Shown piece after piece: positions 16,440 to 26,936 of a DNA stretch of 64,000 bases. Origin of the DNA: Brevundimonas sp. NIBR10 (GTDB lineage Bacteria > Pseudomonadota > Alphaproteobacteria > Caulobacterales > Caulobacteraceae); assembly GCF_027912515.1 (NCBI RefSeq), contig NZ_CP115464.1, positions 1,302,001-1,366,000 of the forward strand. The letters are read 5' to 3'. The notes beneath the pieces are model-generated. The model was given only the letters and a program-made list of their open reading frames with translations, did not search any database and had not been told where the DNA came from. Position 1 is the stretch's first letter. The number at the start of each line of letters is the position of its first letter. The position numbers and the translations under genes were made by a program.

Positions 16440-17558
16440 ATGAGAGATTTCAAGGGCATGAAGCGTCAGCGCGGACGCAACAGGAAGCCCGGCGGCAATG
16501 GCCCGTCCAACGCCAACAACGCCAATCCGAACCGGTCCTGGGACTCGCAAGGGCCCGAGAACATCAAGGTCCGGGGCAATGCCCAGACGGTCTATGAGCG
16601 CTATCTCCAGCTGGGTCGCGACGCGACAGCGGGCGGCGACCGGGTCCTGGCCGAGAACTATCTGCAGCATGCCGAGCACTATTTCCGCGTCCTGAGGGCG
16701 CTTCAGCCGCAGCGGCCGGTGTCGGAGATCGCCGCGCGCGAACTGTCGAACCAGGGTTACGACATCGATTTTGAGGACGAGTCCGGGGCCCAAGCCGCCG
16801 CCTTCCTCGCCGCGCAACAGGCCGCCGACCGCGCCCAAAACAGTCAACAGGGCCAGGGTGGGCAGCAGGGCGGCTATCAGAACAACGACCGCACCGACGG
16901 CGAAGGCCAGCAGGCCCGCAACGAAGGTGGCCAGCAACGCGAATGGCGTGACCGCGACCAGAACCGGGATCGCGACCAGAATCGCGACCGCGACCAGAAC
17001 CGTGACCGCGACTCCAACCGCGACCGTGACCAGCAGCCGCGCGCCGAGGGCGATGGCGGCGAAGAGGGCCAGACTGGCCAGGGTCCCCGCCGCGAGACCC
17101 GCCGCGAACGCTGGGAGCGTCGCCGTGAGGAACGCAACCGCCGCTTCGAGGCCGAAGGTGGCGTCGGCGAGGCTCCCGGCAACGCCCCCTATGACGACAG
17201 CCGCGAAGGCGGGCGCGACCGTGATCGTGACCGCGACGCCGGATCGACCCCGGCCGAAACGCCCGCGCCGATCGTGGCCGAATCTCCGGCCGAAGCCCTG
17301 GCCGGCACACCCTATGAACCCGCCGCCGACGATGCACGTCCGGCCCGCGCCGAGCGTCCGCGCCGGACGCGGATGCCGCGCGAGAATGACGGCGACGATG
17401 CGCCCTCGACCCTGCCCGGCTTCCTGACCCGGTCGTCGGCCCCGGCTCCGGCCGCTGCGCCGGTCGAGACCGCCGAAGCGGCCGTGGCTTCCGACGACGA
17501 AGCTCCGACGCCGAAGAAGCGCGCGCCCCGCAAGCCCAAGGTCGTCGCCGAGGACTGA
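16440..17558 (+). CDS. DUF4167 domain-containing protein
   Basis: 372 aa. The N-terminal 110 residues carry the DUF4167 domain (GNAQTVYERYLQLGRDA, NYLQHAEHYFRVLRALQPQ), preceded by a basic RNA-binding-like stretch KRQRGRNRKPGG. The rest is intrinsically disordered. Residues 170-199 are five repeats of a hexapeptide RDRDQN or near variants, encoded by 18-bp units at 16947-17036, followed by Arg/Glu-rich and Ala/Pro/Glu-rich parts and a Lys/Arg tail (KKRAPRKPK). DUF4167 proteins are widespread in Alphaproteobacteria and often sit near prmC; function is unknown. ATG 16440 is chosen; ATG 16458 is a possible alternative. Confidence 0.85.
   Translation: MRDFKGMKRQRGRNRKPGGNGPSNANNANPNRSWDSQGPENIKVRGNAQTVYERYLQLGRDATAGGDRVLAENYLQHAEHYFRVLRALQPQRPVSEIAARELSNQGYDIDFEDESGAQAAAFLAAQQAADRAQNSQQGQGGQQGGYQNNDRTDGEGQQARNEGGQQREWRDRDQNRDRDQNRDRDQNRDRDSNRDRDQQPRAEGDGGEEGQTGQGPRRETRRERWERRREERNRRFEAEGGVGEAPGNAPYDDSREGGRDRDRDRDAGSTPAETPAPIVAESPAEALAGTPYEPAADDARPARAERPRRTRMPRENDGDDAPSTLPGFLTRSSAPAPAAAPVETAEAAVASDDEAPTPKKRAPRKPKVVAED
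16947..17036 (+). repeat. Five 18-bp in-frame tandem repeats
   Basis: Five consecutive 18-base units within the DUF4167 gene encode RDRDQN three times, RDRDSN and RDRDQQ. Units differ mainly at third codon positions (CGT/CGG/CGC, GAC/GAT), so the peptide repeat is conserved more strictly than the DNA. Copy number may vary between strains. Confidence 0.8.
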
Positions 17559-17654
17559 CGCCGAGGCCTGTCGCCGGGCGGGTCTGTCCCAAAGCCGACA
17601 CAGGAACCGCCGGACTCCCCGCGCCTTTCCCCTCCTCATTCTGAGGAGATCGAC

Positions 17655-18812
17655 ATGAAGGCGTTGTGCTGGCACGGCAAGGGCGACATGCGTTGCGAAA
17701 CCGTTCCGGATCCCGAGATCCAGGACGGCCACGACGCGATCATCAGGGTGACCTCCTGCGCCATCTGCGGGTCTGATCTGCACCTGTACGGCGGCTTCGT
17801 GCCGGGCATGAAGCCCGGCGACGTGATGGGCCACGAGACGATGGGCGAGGTCGTCGCCGTCGGCAAGGACAACCACAAGCTCAAGGTCGGCGACCGCGTC
17901 GTGGTGCCATTCACCATCAGCTGCGGCGAGTGCGACTATTGCCGGCGTGGTCTGTATTCCGTGTGCGAACGCTCCAATCCGAACGGGGCGGAACAGGCCA
18001 AGCAGATCGGCTATCCGACCGCCGGCCTGTTCGGATACACCCATATGTACGGCGGCTTTCCCGGCGGCCAGGCCGAATACCTGCGCGTTCCCTATGCCGA
18101 CGTGGGGCCGATCAAGGTGCCCGAAGGGCTGAGCGACGATCAGGTCCTATTCCTGTCCGACATCTTCCCGACCGGCTGGATGGCCGCCGAGAACGCCAAC
18201 ATCCAGCCCGGCCAGACCGTGCTGGTGTTCGGCTGCGGCCCTGTCGGCCAGTTCGCCATCCGATCCGCCTTCATGATGGGCGCCGAGCGGGTCATCGCCA
18301 TCGACCAGGTGCCGGAGCGCCTGCAGATGGCGCGGGATGCGGGGGCCGAGACCATCGACTTTTCCGAAGGCGATCTGCAGGAGCGGATCAAGACCATGAC
18401 CTACGGCGTCGGCCCCGACGCGGTGATCGAGGCGGTCGGCCTGGAAAGCCACGGCTCGGGCAGCCTGATGGAAAAGGTCCAGGAGGCGGTCGCCGGCAAG
18501 ATGGAACGTCCCTATGCCCTGAACGAGGCCATCATCGCCTGCCGTCCCGGCGGCACGATCAGCCTTCCCGGCGTCTTCGTCGGTGCCGTCCCGACCATGA
18601 TGGGGGCCTTCGTCGGCAAGGGCCTGACCCTCAGGACCGGCCAGACCCATGTGCAGAAATACCTCGAACCCCTTATGCGGCGGATCGAGGAGGGCGAGAT
18701 CGACCCCAGCTTCCTGATCACCCACAAGATCAAGCTGGAAGACGGCCCGGACGCCTACAAGATGTTCCAGGAAAAGAACGACGGCTGCATCAAGGTCGTC
18801 ATCAACCCCTAA
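17655..18812 (+). CDS. Zinc-dependent alcohol dehydrogenase
   Basis: 385 aa, medium-chain dehydrogenase/reductase. The catalytic zinc site begins at CAICGSDLH (Cys35/Cys38 region) with GHETMGEV following. The structural zinc lobe is [16 protein letters not shown]. The nucleotide-binding fold shows [14 protein letters not shown] and the strand end VIAIDQV, an acidic residue favouring NAD. It belongs with glutathione-independent formaldehyde dehydrogenase-like and threonine-dehydrogenase-like enzymes; the natural substrate is uncertain. An AGGAGAT ribosome-binding site precedes the ATG, and a rho-independent terminator follows the stop. Confidence 0.9.
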   Translation: MKALCWHGKGDMRCETVPDPEIQDGHDAIIRVTSCAICGSDLHLYGGFVPGMKPGDVMGHETMGEVVAVGKDNHKLKVGDRVVVPFTISCGECDYCRRGLYSVCERSNPNGAEQAKQIGYPTAGLFGYTHMYGGFPGGQAEYLRVPYADVGPIKVPEGLSDDQVLFLSDIFPTGWMAAENANIQPGQTVLVFGCGPVGQFAIRSAFMMGAERVIAIDQVPERLQMARDAGAETIDFSEGDLQERIKTMTYGVGPDAVIEAVGLESHGSGSLMEKVQEAVAGKMERPYALNEAIIACRPGGTISLPGVFVGAVPTMMGAFVGKGLTLRTGQTHVQKYLEPLMRRIEEGEIDPSFLITHKIKLEDGPDAYKMFQEKNDGCIKVVINP

Positions 18813-18843
18813 GGCCGAGGATGCCCGGCGGCGACGTGACCGG

Positions 18844-18875
18844 AGGCCCCCGTGGAGACGCGGGGGCCTTTGTTC
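18844..18875 (+). terminator. Rho-independent terminator after the alcohol dehydrogenase gene
   Basis: A 9-bp perfect stem, AGGCCCCCG at 18844-18852 paired with CGGGGGCCT at 18861-18869, with an 8-base loop followed by TTGTTCGTT. It lies about 30 bases after the stop codon. The T-run is short but the stem is strong. Confidence 0.75.
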
Positions 18876-18920
18876 GTTCGATGGGCAGAGGTATCGTCGG
18901 TGCAAACGCGGAGGGAGTGC

Positions 18921-19280
18921 ATGAGCACCCGGGATCACTATCTGGCGGTCTTCACCTCGGACAAGACCGGGCCCCGGTGGCGAGAATGGTACGGGCTTAC
19001 CGAGGCCGAGAAGACGGCGCGGCAGACGGCGGGTATCGCCGCCATCGCCGCCTGGGACGAGGCGCACCGCGACGTCATCGTCTGGCAGGGCGGCCCGCTG
19101 GGGCCGACGAAACGGATCACCGATGCGGGCGAGGTCACCGACGTCGTCAACCTGCTGACCGTCTATATTGTGGTACGCGCGGAGACGCACGAGGCGGCGG
19201 TGCGGCTGTTCGACGGCCACCCGCACATGTCGATCTTCGTCTGCGACGGGGTGGAGGTGATGCCGGTGCTGGGGGGATAG
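18921..19280 (+). CDS. YCII-related small protein
   Basis: 119 aa, starting at ATG 18921 after GGAGGGAG. The pattern YLAVFTSDKTGPRWREWYGLT, a central IVWQGGPLGPTKRI and the C-terminal AVRLFDGHPHMSIF resembles the YCII/DGPF dimeric alpha-beta barrel superfamily, where a His-Asp pair is expected in the active site. The family call is from pattern recall. No metabolic context helps: it lies between the dehydrogenase terminator and a GIY-YIG gene. Confidence 0.65.
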   Translation: MSTRDHYLAVFTSDKTGPRWREWYGLTEAEKTARQTAGIAAIAAWDEAHRDVIVWQGGPLGPTKRITDAGEVTDVVNLLTVYIVVRAETHEAAVRLFDGHPHMSIFVCDGVEVMPVLGG

Positions 19281-19282
19281 GG

Positions 19283-19624
19283 TCAGTCGTCCTCGGCGGG
19301 TGGAACCCAGTCCGGATCGTTGACCGGATACCAGTCCGCCGCGAGGTCCAGCCAGTCGGGGTTCGCATCCTCGATCAGCTTCAGCTTCCAGTCGCGCTTC
19401 CAGCCCTTGATCCGCTTCTCGCGAACGATCGCCTCGGTGACCAGGGCCTGTCGCTCGAACCAGACCAGTTGGGTGCAGCCCTTGATTCTCGAATGGCCGT
19501 CGAAGGCACCGTTCTTGTGCTTCCAGACCCGCGCCGTCAGGTTTGAGGTCATCCCGACATAGGTCGCGCCGTTGCGGCCGTTGGCCATGATGTAGGTCGC
19601 GATAAAGGTGCGATGGGTCGGCAT
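19283..19624 (-). CDS. GIY-YIG domain protein
   Basis: About 113 aa, a single GIY-YIG nuclease-fold protein of the short YhbQ-like type found in bacterial genomes. It shows ATYIMANGRNGATYVGMTSNLTARVWKHKNG (a TYI/TYVG variant of GIY-YIG with the following Arg), and WFERQALVTEAIVREKRIKGW with the catalytic Glu in TEAI. It ends acidic (WVPPAEDD). Start is ATG 19624; GTG 19630 is a possible alternative. It converges with the YCII-like gene. An inverted repeat begins upstream of it, about 20 bases away. Confidence 0.85.
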   Translation of the reverse strand: MPTHRTFIATYIMANGRNGATYVGMTSNLTARVWKHKNGAFDGHSRIKGCTQLVWFERQALVTEAIVREKRIKGWKRDWKLKLIEDANPDWLDLAADWYPVNDPDWVPPAEDD

Positions 19625-19643
19625 CCGCACAACCTATGCTAAT

Positions 19644-19823
19644 CCTCCCCTTTCGTGATTCCGGGCGAAGGCGCGCTTGCGCCGCAGACCCGGAACAAGG
19701 CGGCGCCGAAGCGTAGCGCAGGCGAAATGGTTCAGCGCGCTGTGTGTGTGACAGGTTCGCGCTCCCGCGCGCCGCCCGGTTCCGGGTCTCCGCTGCGCTG
19801 CGCCCGGAATGACGAAAGGGAGG
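19644..19823. repeat. Long imperfect inverted repeat near the GIY-YIG gene
   Basis: The outer arms are 19644-19668 (CCTCCCCTTTCGTGATTCCG onward) and about 19800-19823 as the inverse with one indel and one mismatch. An inner 10-base pair is perfect: GACCCGGAAC at 19687-19696 and GTTCCGGGTC at 19779-19788. The centre holds a TGTGTGTGTG run at about 19741-19750. No coding potential is evident. It is of the same general kind as the other three inverted repeats in the window but differs in sequence. Confidence 0.8.
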
Positions 19824-19983
19824 GTTGTCGTTCTCCAAGGCATCCGTCAGCTTCGGCTGCCACCGGTCGTCGGATCGCGATGCGCTCGTCCTCCACCCGC
19901 AAGGGGAGAAGCGTTGGGCAAATCGATTCTTCAGAAAGTCTCAATCACTGGTTAGGCAGATAAGGTTAACGGAGGCGCGTCTG
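19824..19983. other. Non-coding spacer upstream of the DUF488 gene
   Basis: About 160 bases between the inverted repeat and DUF488. The GC content drops toward the gene (TTCAGAAAGTCTCAATCACTGG, AGATAAGGTTAACGGAGG). GGAGG at 19970-19974 is the DUF488 ribosome-binding site. A promoter is expected here, but no convincing -35/-10 pair was identified. Confidence 0.4.
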
Positions 19984-20484
19984 ATGATTTCGACAATCGG
20001 CTATGAGGGGGCGAGGCCTGACGATTTTGTCCGTACGCTGCAACTCGTCGATGTTCGGATGGTCATCGATATTCGAGATCGGGCACAATCGAGACGGCCA
20101 GGTTTCTCGAAAACTGCTCTCCGTGATTCCCTTGACGCGGCAGGCATCGGATATCTTCACCTCAAAGAGCTGGGTGATCCAAAGGAAGGTCGCGATGCGG
20201 CCCGTTCTGGAGATTTTGCGCGGTTCAGGCAGATCTATGCGTCGGTCCTCAAGACCGTCGAAGCCTCTGAAGCGCTCGATCAGATTGCCACGCTGAGCGA
20301 ACAGATGAGCGTCTGTCTGCTTTGCTACGAGCGCGATCACCGCGAGTGCCATCGCAAGATCGTTGCGGATTGTCTCGAATCGGTTGTTGGGTCGAAAGTG
20401 CGCCACTTAGGAGTGCAGGCCAATGTCGCGGTTCGAAAGCTCGACGGACGAGTGCGTGATGCTCGTGAAGGCGCTCCCGCATAA
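19984..20484 (+). CDS. DUF488 family protein
   Basis: 166 aa. The family marks are the N-terminal TIGYEG at residues 4-9, VIDIRDRAQSRRPGFSK, the GIGYLHLKELG segment and the motif CLLCYERDHRECHR at 111-124. DUF488 function is not established; the conserved Cys and His residues suggest a catalytic or metal-binding site. Start ATG 19984 follows GGAGG with 9-base spacing. Base composition is lower in GC than in neighbours. It overlaps the next gene by 62 bases, so the two are likely translated together. Flanking repeat and composition suggest lateral acquisition. Confidence 0.85.
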   Translation: MISTIGYEGARPDDFVRTLQLVDVRMVIDIRDRAQSRRPGFSKTALRDSLDAAGIGYLHLKELGDPKEGRDAARSGDFARFRQIYASVLKTVEASEALDQIATLSEQMSVCLLCYERDHRECHRKIVADCLESVVGSKVRHLGVQANVAVRKLDGRVRDAREGAPA

Positions 20485-21190
20485 AAGCAGCAACTACTTT
20501 GAGACGGTGTGTTGCGCCGGTGTCGGACACGACATGAAATGGCGGCGATTGTACCCTGTGGCTTTTCGAACCCTAGAGAAGGGGCAGAAATTTTCTCGTT
20601 GGGATTGGGTTTCGTATAGCTTCACGACGCCTTCGAACGACAAACGCTCGGAGAGCCAGAAGGTGGTGCATGAGACCATCTCCGTTTCCAAAAGCATGAA
20701 AGTTGGCGAGCGGTTTGGTTTTGCCCGACGAATGACGCGAGAGAGTACCGACGAAGCCGTCTCCTTGGGCGAAACACTGACCTTGCTGCGCCCTGACAAT
20801 GTACGATTCTCGTGGCGCAGAAAATCCGACGAAGAGGTCGCTGTAGAGCGTATCAAGCACGCGGCGCTCGCTGGTCAGCTTTCTTTCCTTCACGACGCAC
20901 CCAAGCCACTTGAGCCTTGTCCGTTCGAATTCACATTCCGGTGGAAAGACGCGGCGGGGAAAAGTCGCTCCAACATCTGCGACGATTGGGAGACGTCAAC
21001 TGCATTCTCTGTCCGCAGAGATTTTAAGGGCGGGCAGGGAGCTCTAGAATCTCTGAGAGAGACGTTCGAGGTTGAGTACCCTCAAAAAGGAATGCGGTTT
21101 GCACTGGGGACCCACTCAAGAAGAAGCTCTCAATGGCTGCTGGTCGGTGTCATTCGGGTAGATGAAGCAAGCCAAGGTGAGCTGTTCTAG
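20423..21190 (+). CDS. Uncharacterised protein paired with DUF488
   Basis: 255 aa, not recognised as a named family. The N-terminal part (MLVKALPHKSSNYFETVCCAGV, MKWRRLYPVAFRTL, FSRWDWVSYSFTTPSNDKRSES) resembles a conserved bacterial hypothetical family that I recall without a name. It is basic and cytoplasmic, with no membrane segment. The end VGVIRVDEASQGELF follows a strand-rich region. ATG 20423 is chosen because TAGGAG precedes it at good spacing; ATG 20459 is the alternative and would begin closer to the conserved part. The gene has markedly lower GC and different codon use (TTT, AAA, AGA) from the surrounding clpB region. Confidence 0.7.
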   Translation: MSRFESSTDECVMLVKALPHKSSNYFETVCCAGVGHDMKWRRLYPVAFRTLEKGQKFSRWDWVSYSFTTPSNDKRSESQKVVHETISVSKSMKVGERFGFARRMTRESTDEAVSLGETLTLLRPDNVRFSWRRKSDEEVAVERIKHAALAGQLSFLHDAPKPLEPCPFEFTFRWKDAAGKSRSNICDDWETSTAFSVRRDFKGGQGALESLRETFEVEYPQKGMRFALGTHSRRSSQWLLVGVIRVDEASQGELF

Positions 21191-21196
21191 GGCCGC

Positions 21197-23785
<2,589 letters not shown>

Positions 23786-23942
23786 TCTGGGTCGTTTCCC
23801 CTGACAAGGCGGATGACAGTCAGCGCCCTTGCAAGAAGCGACGCCTTGATCTGGGGCAAAGGTGGGTGTGGCGATGGGGCCACACAAGGGGTGGCGTCAG
23901 ATGGTGCGGGGACTAGGGTAGGGCACTGTCCCGAAAGGTCCG

Positions 23943-24590
23943 ATGCCCCATTCCGCCTGGCCGGTCGATCCCGGCGTCATCCTGCCGTTCCTGATCGCCG
24001 TCGCCCTGATCGAACTGACGCCGGGGCCCAATATGGGCTGGCTGGCCATGGTGTCGCTGACGCGCGGGCGGATGGCCGGGGCGGCGGCGGTGGGTGGGGT
24101 GACCCTGGGTCTGGCGGTGTGGATGCTGGCCTCGGCGTTCGGGCTGACCCAGGTGCTGCTGACCTGGCCGTGGCTGTACCAGACGATCCGCTGGGCGGGG
24201 GTGGCCTTCCTGTTCTGGCTGGCGTGGGATGCGTGGAAATCTCCGGGGGCGGGCGAGGCGGTGTCGGAGGACGTCCCGGGGCGCGACCTGGGGCAGGCCT
24301 TCGTCAGGGGGCTGGCGGGCAATCTGCTGAACCCCAAGGCGGCGGTCTTCTATGTGGCCCTGCTGCCGACCTTCATCCGGCCCGATCATGCAGGGGCGCT
24401 GGTCCAGGCGCTGACGCTGGGGACGCTGCATCTGGGAGTCGCCTTGATGGTCCACGGCCTGATCGTGCTGGGCGCGGCGGGGGCGGGTGCGCGTCTGCTG
24501 ACCGACGCCAAGGGACCGTGGCTGCGGGCCGGGTCGGCGCTGGGAATCGTAGCGGTGGCGCTCTGGATGGCGTGGGAGACGCGAGGCTGA
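23943..24590 (+). CDS. LysE family translocator
   Basis: 215 aa, an integral membrane protein with about six helices, typical of LysE/RhtB amino-acid or small-molecule exporters. The N-terminus FLIAVALIELTPGPNMGWLA is the LysE signature (TPGPN), and GNLLNPKAAVFYVALLPTF is the second conserved segment. The substrate is unknown. It is divergent from clpB with a gap of about 157 bases. Confidence 0.9.
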   Translation: MPHSAWPVDPGVILPFLIAVALIELTPGPNMGWLAMVSLTRGRMAGAAAVGGVTLGLAVWMLASAFGLTQVLLTWPWLYQTIRWAGVAFLFWLAWDAWKSPGAGEAVSEDVPGRDLGQAFVRGLAGNLLNPKAAVFYVALLPTFIRPDHAGALVQALTLGTLHLGVALMVHGLIVLGAAGAGARLLTDAKGPWLRAGSALGIVAVALWMAWETRG

Positions 24591-24668
24591 AATCCGTGTC
24601 GGGATGCAACGTCGCGGGCGAGGTGGCGTTGAAGCGGCAGCGGGGGCTAATCGAAGGAAGGCATTTCC

Positions 24669-25022
24669 ATGCGTACCCTATTGATCGCCGCCGCCGCCGG
24701 TCTGATGACCCTCAGCGCCCTGCCTGTCGCCGCCGCCGTCGCGCCGCAGGAACGACCCTATACGCAGGACCGGGACAATCGCGGCCGGAACGACAACGAC
24801 TGGAACAACGGACGCGGCAACGACAGCCGCAATGACAATGATCGCTATGGCCGCTGGGATGACCGGTGGGGCGCAAGGCCGGCCGGTCCGCCGCGTGGCT
24901 GGACCCGGACCAACGACTGGTACCGCCACGTTCGCGCCTGTTCGCAGCGCTATCGCAGCTATAATCCGCGTACGGACACCTATGTCGTGCGTCGCAATGT
25001 GGTGGCGCGCTGCCGCCTTTAG
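24669..25022 (+). CDS. Exported BA14K-like small protein
   Basis: 117 aa with a clear signal peptide (LLIAAAAGLMTLSALPVAAA). The mature protein is extremely Asn/Asp/Arg-rich (NDNDWNNGRGNDSRNDNDRYG) and ends with a BA14K-like module, CSQRYRSYNPRTDTYVVRRNVVARC, with two Cys that could form a disulfide. BA14K proteins were first noted as Brucella immunoreactive proteins; their function is not known. GGAAGG precedes the ATG and a strong terminator follows. Confidence 0.75.
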   Translation: MRTLLIAAAAGLMTLSALPVAAAVAPQERPYTQDRDNRGRNDNDWNNGRGNDSRNDNDRYGRWDDRWGARPAGPPRGWTRTNDWYRHVRACSQRYRSYNPRTDTYVVRRNVVARCRL

Positions 25023-25046
25023 GACCCCAGCGGGTCGAAGGACACG

Positions 25047-25078
25047 AGCCCCGTCGCGAGAGCGGCGGGGCTTTTTCG
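25047..25078 (+). terminator. Rho-independent terminator after the BA14K-like gene
   Basis: An 11-bp stem, AGCCCCGTCGC at 25047-25057 and GCGGCGGGGCT at 25062-25072, with a GAGA tetraloop and one G-U pair, followed by TTTTTCGT. It lies about 25 bases past the stop, directly before the convergent FzlA-like gene, which it might also serve. Confidence 0.85.
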
Positions 25079-25085
25079 TCTGCGG

Positions 25086-25766
25086 CTAGAAATCCAGGTC
25101 CGCATAGTGGGCGGCGGCGGCGAGGCCTTGGAAGCGGTCGGTCAGCAGGGGGCGGAAACAGGGCCGCGACTTGATCTTCATGTACCAGAGCTTGAGCGCC
25201 GGCTGGGCCTTCCACGGCAGTTCGCCGAAATAGTCGAGCACCGACAGGTGGGCGGCGGCGACCAGGTCGGCCTGGGACAGGCGACGCCCCGCCAGCCAGT
25301 CGCGGGCGGCGGCGAGCTCTTCGAGCATGGCGAGGTGCTCACGCAGGGCGGCGCGGCCGTCGCGCAGGGCGCGGGCCTCGGGCGGGCCGAGGCGGAGCAG
25401 GGGCTTTTCCATCCGCTCGTGCAGCAGGACGGCGTTGACCTCGTCGGTGAAGCGGCGGTCGAACCAGGCGGTCAGGCGGCGCGCCTCGGCCCGTTCGGCG
25501 GGATCCGAGGCCAGGAGCAGCGGCGTCTTCTGCTGATCCTCGATCCAGCCCAGGATGGCGGCGGGCTCGCACAGGGTCAGAGGGCGGCTGTCGGCGACCT
25601 GAAGCACCGGCGGCATCCCGGACGGATTGAGGTCGGCCAGCGGGCAGTCGGGCTCCCACGGGCGGACGACCGTCTCCTCGAAAGCGATCTTCGCCTCGCC
25701 CAGCGCCAGGCGAACGGTGCGCGAGCCGGGGTCGAACGGGAAATGGACGAGGACGCGGGCCGACAT
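25086..25766 (-). CDS. fzlA: Glutathione S-transferase family protein, FzlA-like
   Basis: 226 aa with a thioredoxin-like N-terminal domain (VLVHFPFDPGSRTVRLALGE, GMPPVLQV) and an all-helical GST C-terminal domain. The extreme C-terminus AAAHYADLDF looks like the conserved tail of alphaproteobacterial FzlA, a GST-fold protein that binds FtsZ and is needed for constriction in Caulobacter. It lies in the same region as uppP, and a GST-like gene near undecaprenyl-diphosphatase is a recurrent alphaproteobacterial arrangement that I recall but could not verify. An ordinary GST remains possible. Confidence 0.75.
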   Translation of the reverse strand: MSARVLVHFPFDPGSRTVRLALGEAKIAFEETVVRPWEPDCPLADLNPSGMPPVLQVADSRPLTLCEPAAILGWIEDQQKTPLLLASDPAERAEARRLTAWFDRRFTDEVNAVLLHERMEKPLLRLGPPEARALRDGRAALREHLAMLEELAAARDWLAGRRLSQADLVAAAHLSVLDYFGELPWKAQPALKLWYMKIKSRPCFRPLLTDRFQGLAAAAHYADLDF

Positions 25767-25816
25767 GGAGGGGTTCTGAACCCCTGTCCGTTAAATCGCC
25801 GTTTACTGCGTTCGGT

Positions 25817-26779
25817 TCAGCCCCAGGGGCCTGAGGCGGGCCAGGGCGGTTCGTGGGGCGTGCCGGACGGGTCGGCATGGATCAGGACGTCGGCACCGGG
25901 CAGGGCCTGACGGATGCGGTTTTCGGCGTCGTCGATGATCTGGTGGGCCTGGGTCAGGGTCAATGCGCCGTCCAGATCGACGTGCATCTGGACCATCACA
26001 GCCCCGCCCGATGTGCGGGTGCGCAGGCGGTGCAAGCCCCGGATGCGGGTATCCGACAGGACAGCCTGGGAGATGGCGGCAATCTCGTCGTTGGAGGCGG
26101 ACCGGTCCAGCAGTTCGTCGGAAGCCGTCTTCAGCAGGGCGACCGCACCCCAGGCCAGCCAGACCGCGACGACCAGGCCGGCGGCGGCGTCGAGACCCGG
26201 CGCGCGCAGCCAGGAACCCGAGATCACCCCGATCAGGACGACGGCGGCGGCGGCCAGATCGGCGGCATAGTGGGCGCGGTCACCGGCGACGGCCAGGGAC
26301 TTGACCTGTTTCAGGGCGCGCGTCTGGAACCAGACCAGACCGGCCGTCAGGATCATGGACAGGACGATGACACCGACGGCCCAGCCGCCGGCGGCGACGG
26401 GGCGGGGGTCGAACATCCGGTGGATGGCCTCCCAGCCCACGAAGACGGCCGAGGCGAGGATCAGTCCCGCCTGGACCAGACCGGCCATGGACTCGCCCTT
26501 GCCGTGGCCATGGCGATGCTCGGCGTCGGCGGGCGCGGCGGCCCAGCGCACGGCGAAGAAGGTGGCCAGGGACGCGGCCAGATCAAGCGCTGAATCGGTC
26601 AGGGACGCCAGCACCGAGACGGAACCGGACGCGCCCAGCGCAAAGGCCTTGAGCGCGATCAGGACGACGGCGACCCCGACCGACAGGCGGGTGATCCGAC
26701 GCGTGATCGCCGCCGCGTCGGGTCCGGTCAGCGCGGGCTTTGCGGCGGCGTCAGGCGGCGTTTCGGCGGGGGATGTCAT
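25817..26779 (-). CDS. Cation diffusion facilitator family transporter
   Basis: 320 aa from ATG 26779; upstream in-frame residues look non-coding. Six hydrophobic helices include the metal-site helix LASLTDSALDLAASLATFF (Asp-x3-Asp) and, after the loop HRHGHGKGESMAGL, a further helix. The C-terminal cytoplasmic domain ends with VMVQMHVDLDGALTLTQAH. This is the FieF/MMT1-like branch, which exports Zn(II), Fe(II) or similar divalent ions. The specific metal is not evident. Divergent from the HTH-citrate-synthase-like gene with 157 bases between. Confidence 0.92.
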   Translation of the reverse strand: MTSPAETPPDAAAKPALTGPDAAAITRRITRLSVGVAVVLIALKAFALGASGSVSVLASLTDSALDLAASLATFFAVRWAAAPADAEHRHGHGKGESMAGLVQAGLILASAVFVGWEAIHRMFDPRPVAAGGWAVGVIVLSMILTAGLVWFQTRALKQVKSLAVAGDRAHYAADLAAAAVVLIGVISGSWLRAPGLDAAAGLVVAVWLAWGAVALLKTASDELLDRSASNDEIAAISQAVLSDTRIRGLHRLRTRTSGGAVMVQMHVDLDGALTLTQAHQIIDDAENRIRQALPGADVLIHADPSGTPHEPPWPASGPWG

Positions 26780-26936
26780 CCCCGGCCTTGTCGCCGAAAG
26801 CCGGGGCCTTGCCAAGCGCGGCGGTCACAGGCTTATGGTCAAGCTTAACCCCTAAAACGGTGGTCACCAAAGCGCCGCAAGGTTGTAGCGTCTCTTACCA
26901 CGACGCGATGATGAGGAAGGTTGGGCAGGCATCGGC

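Noticed and set aside
23786..23940. Heat-shock (sigma-32) promoter upstream of clpB
   Set aside because: CTTG-containing hexamers are present, but none is correctly spaced from a CCCAT- or CYTAT-like -10 element.
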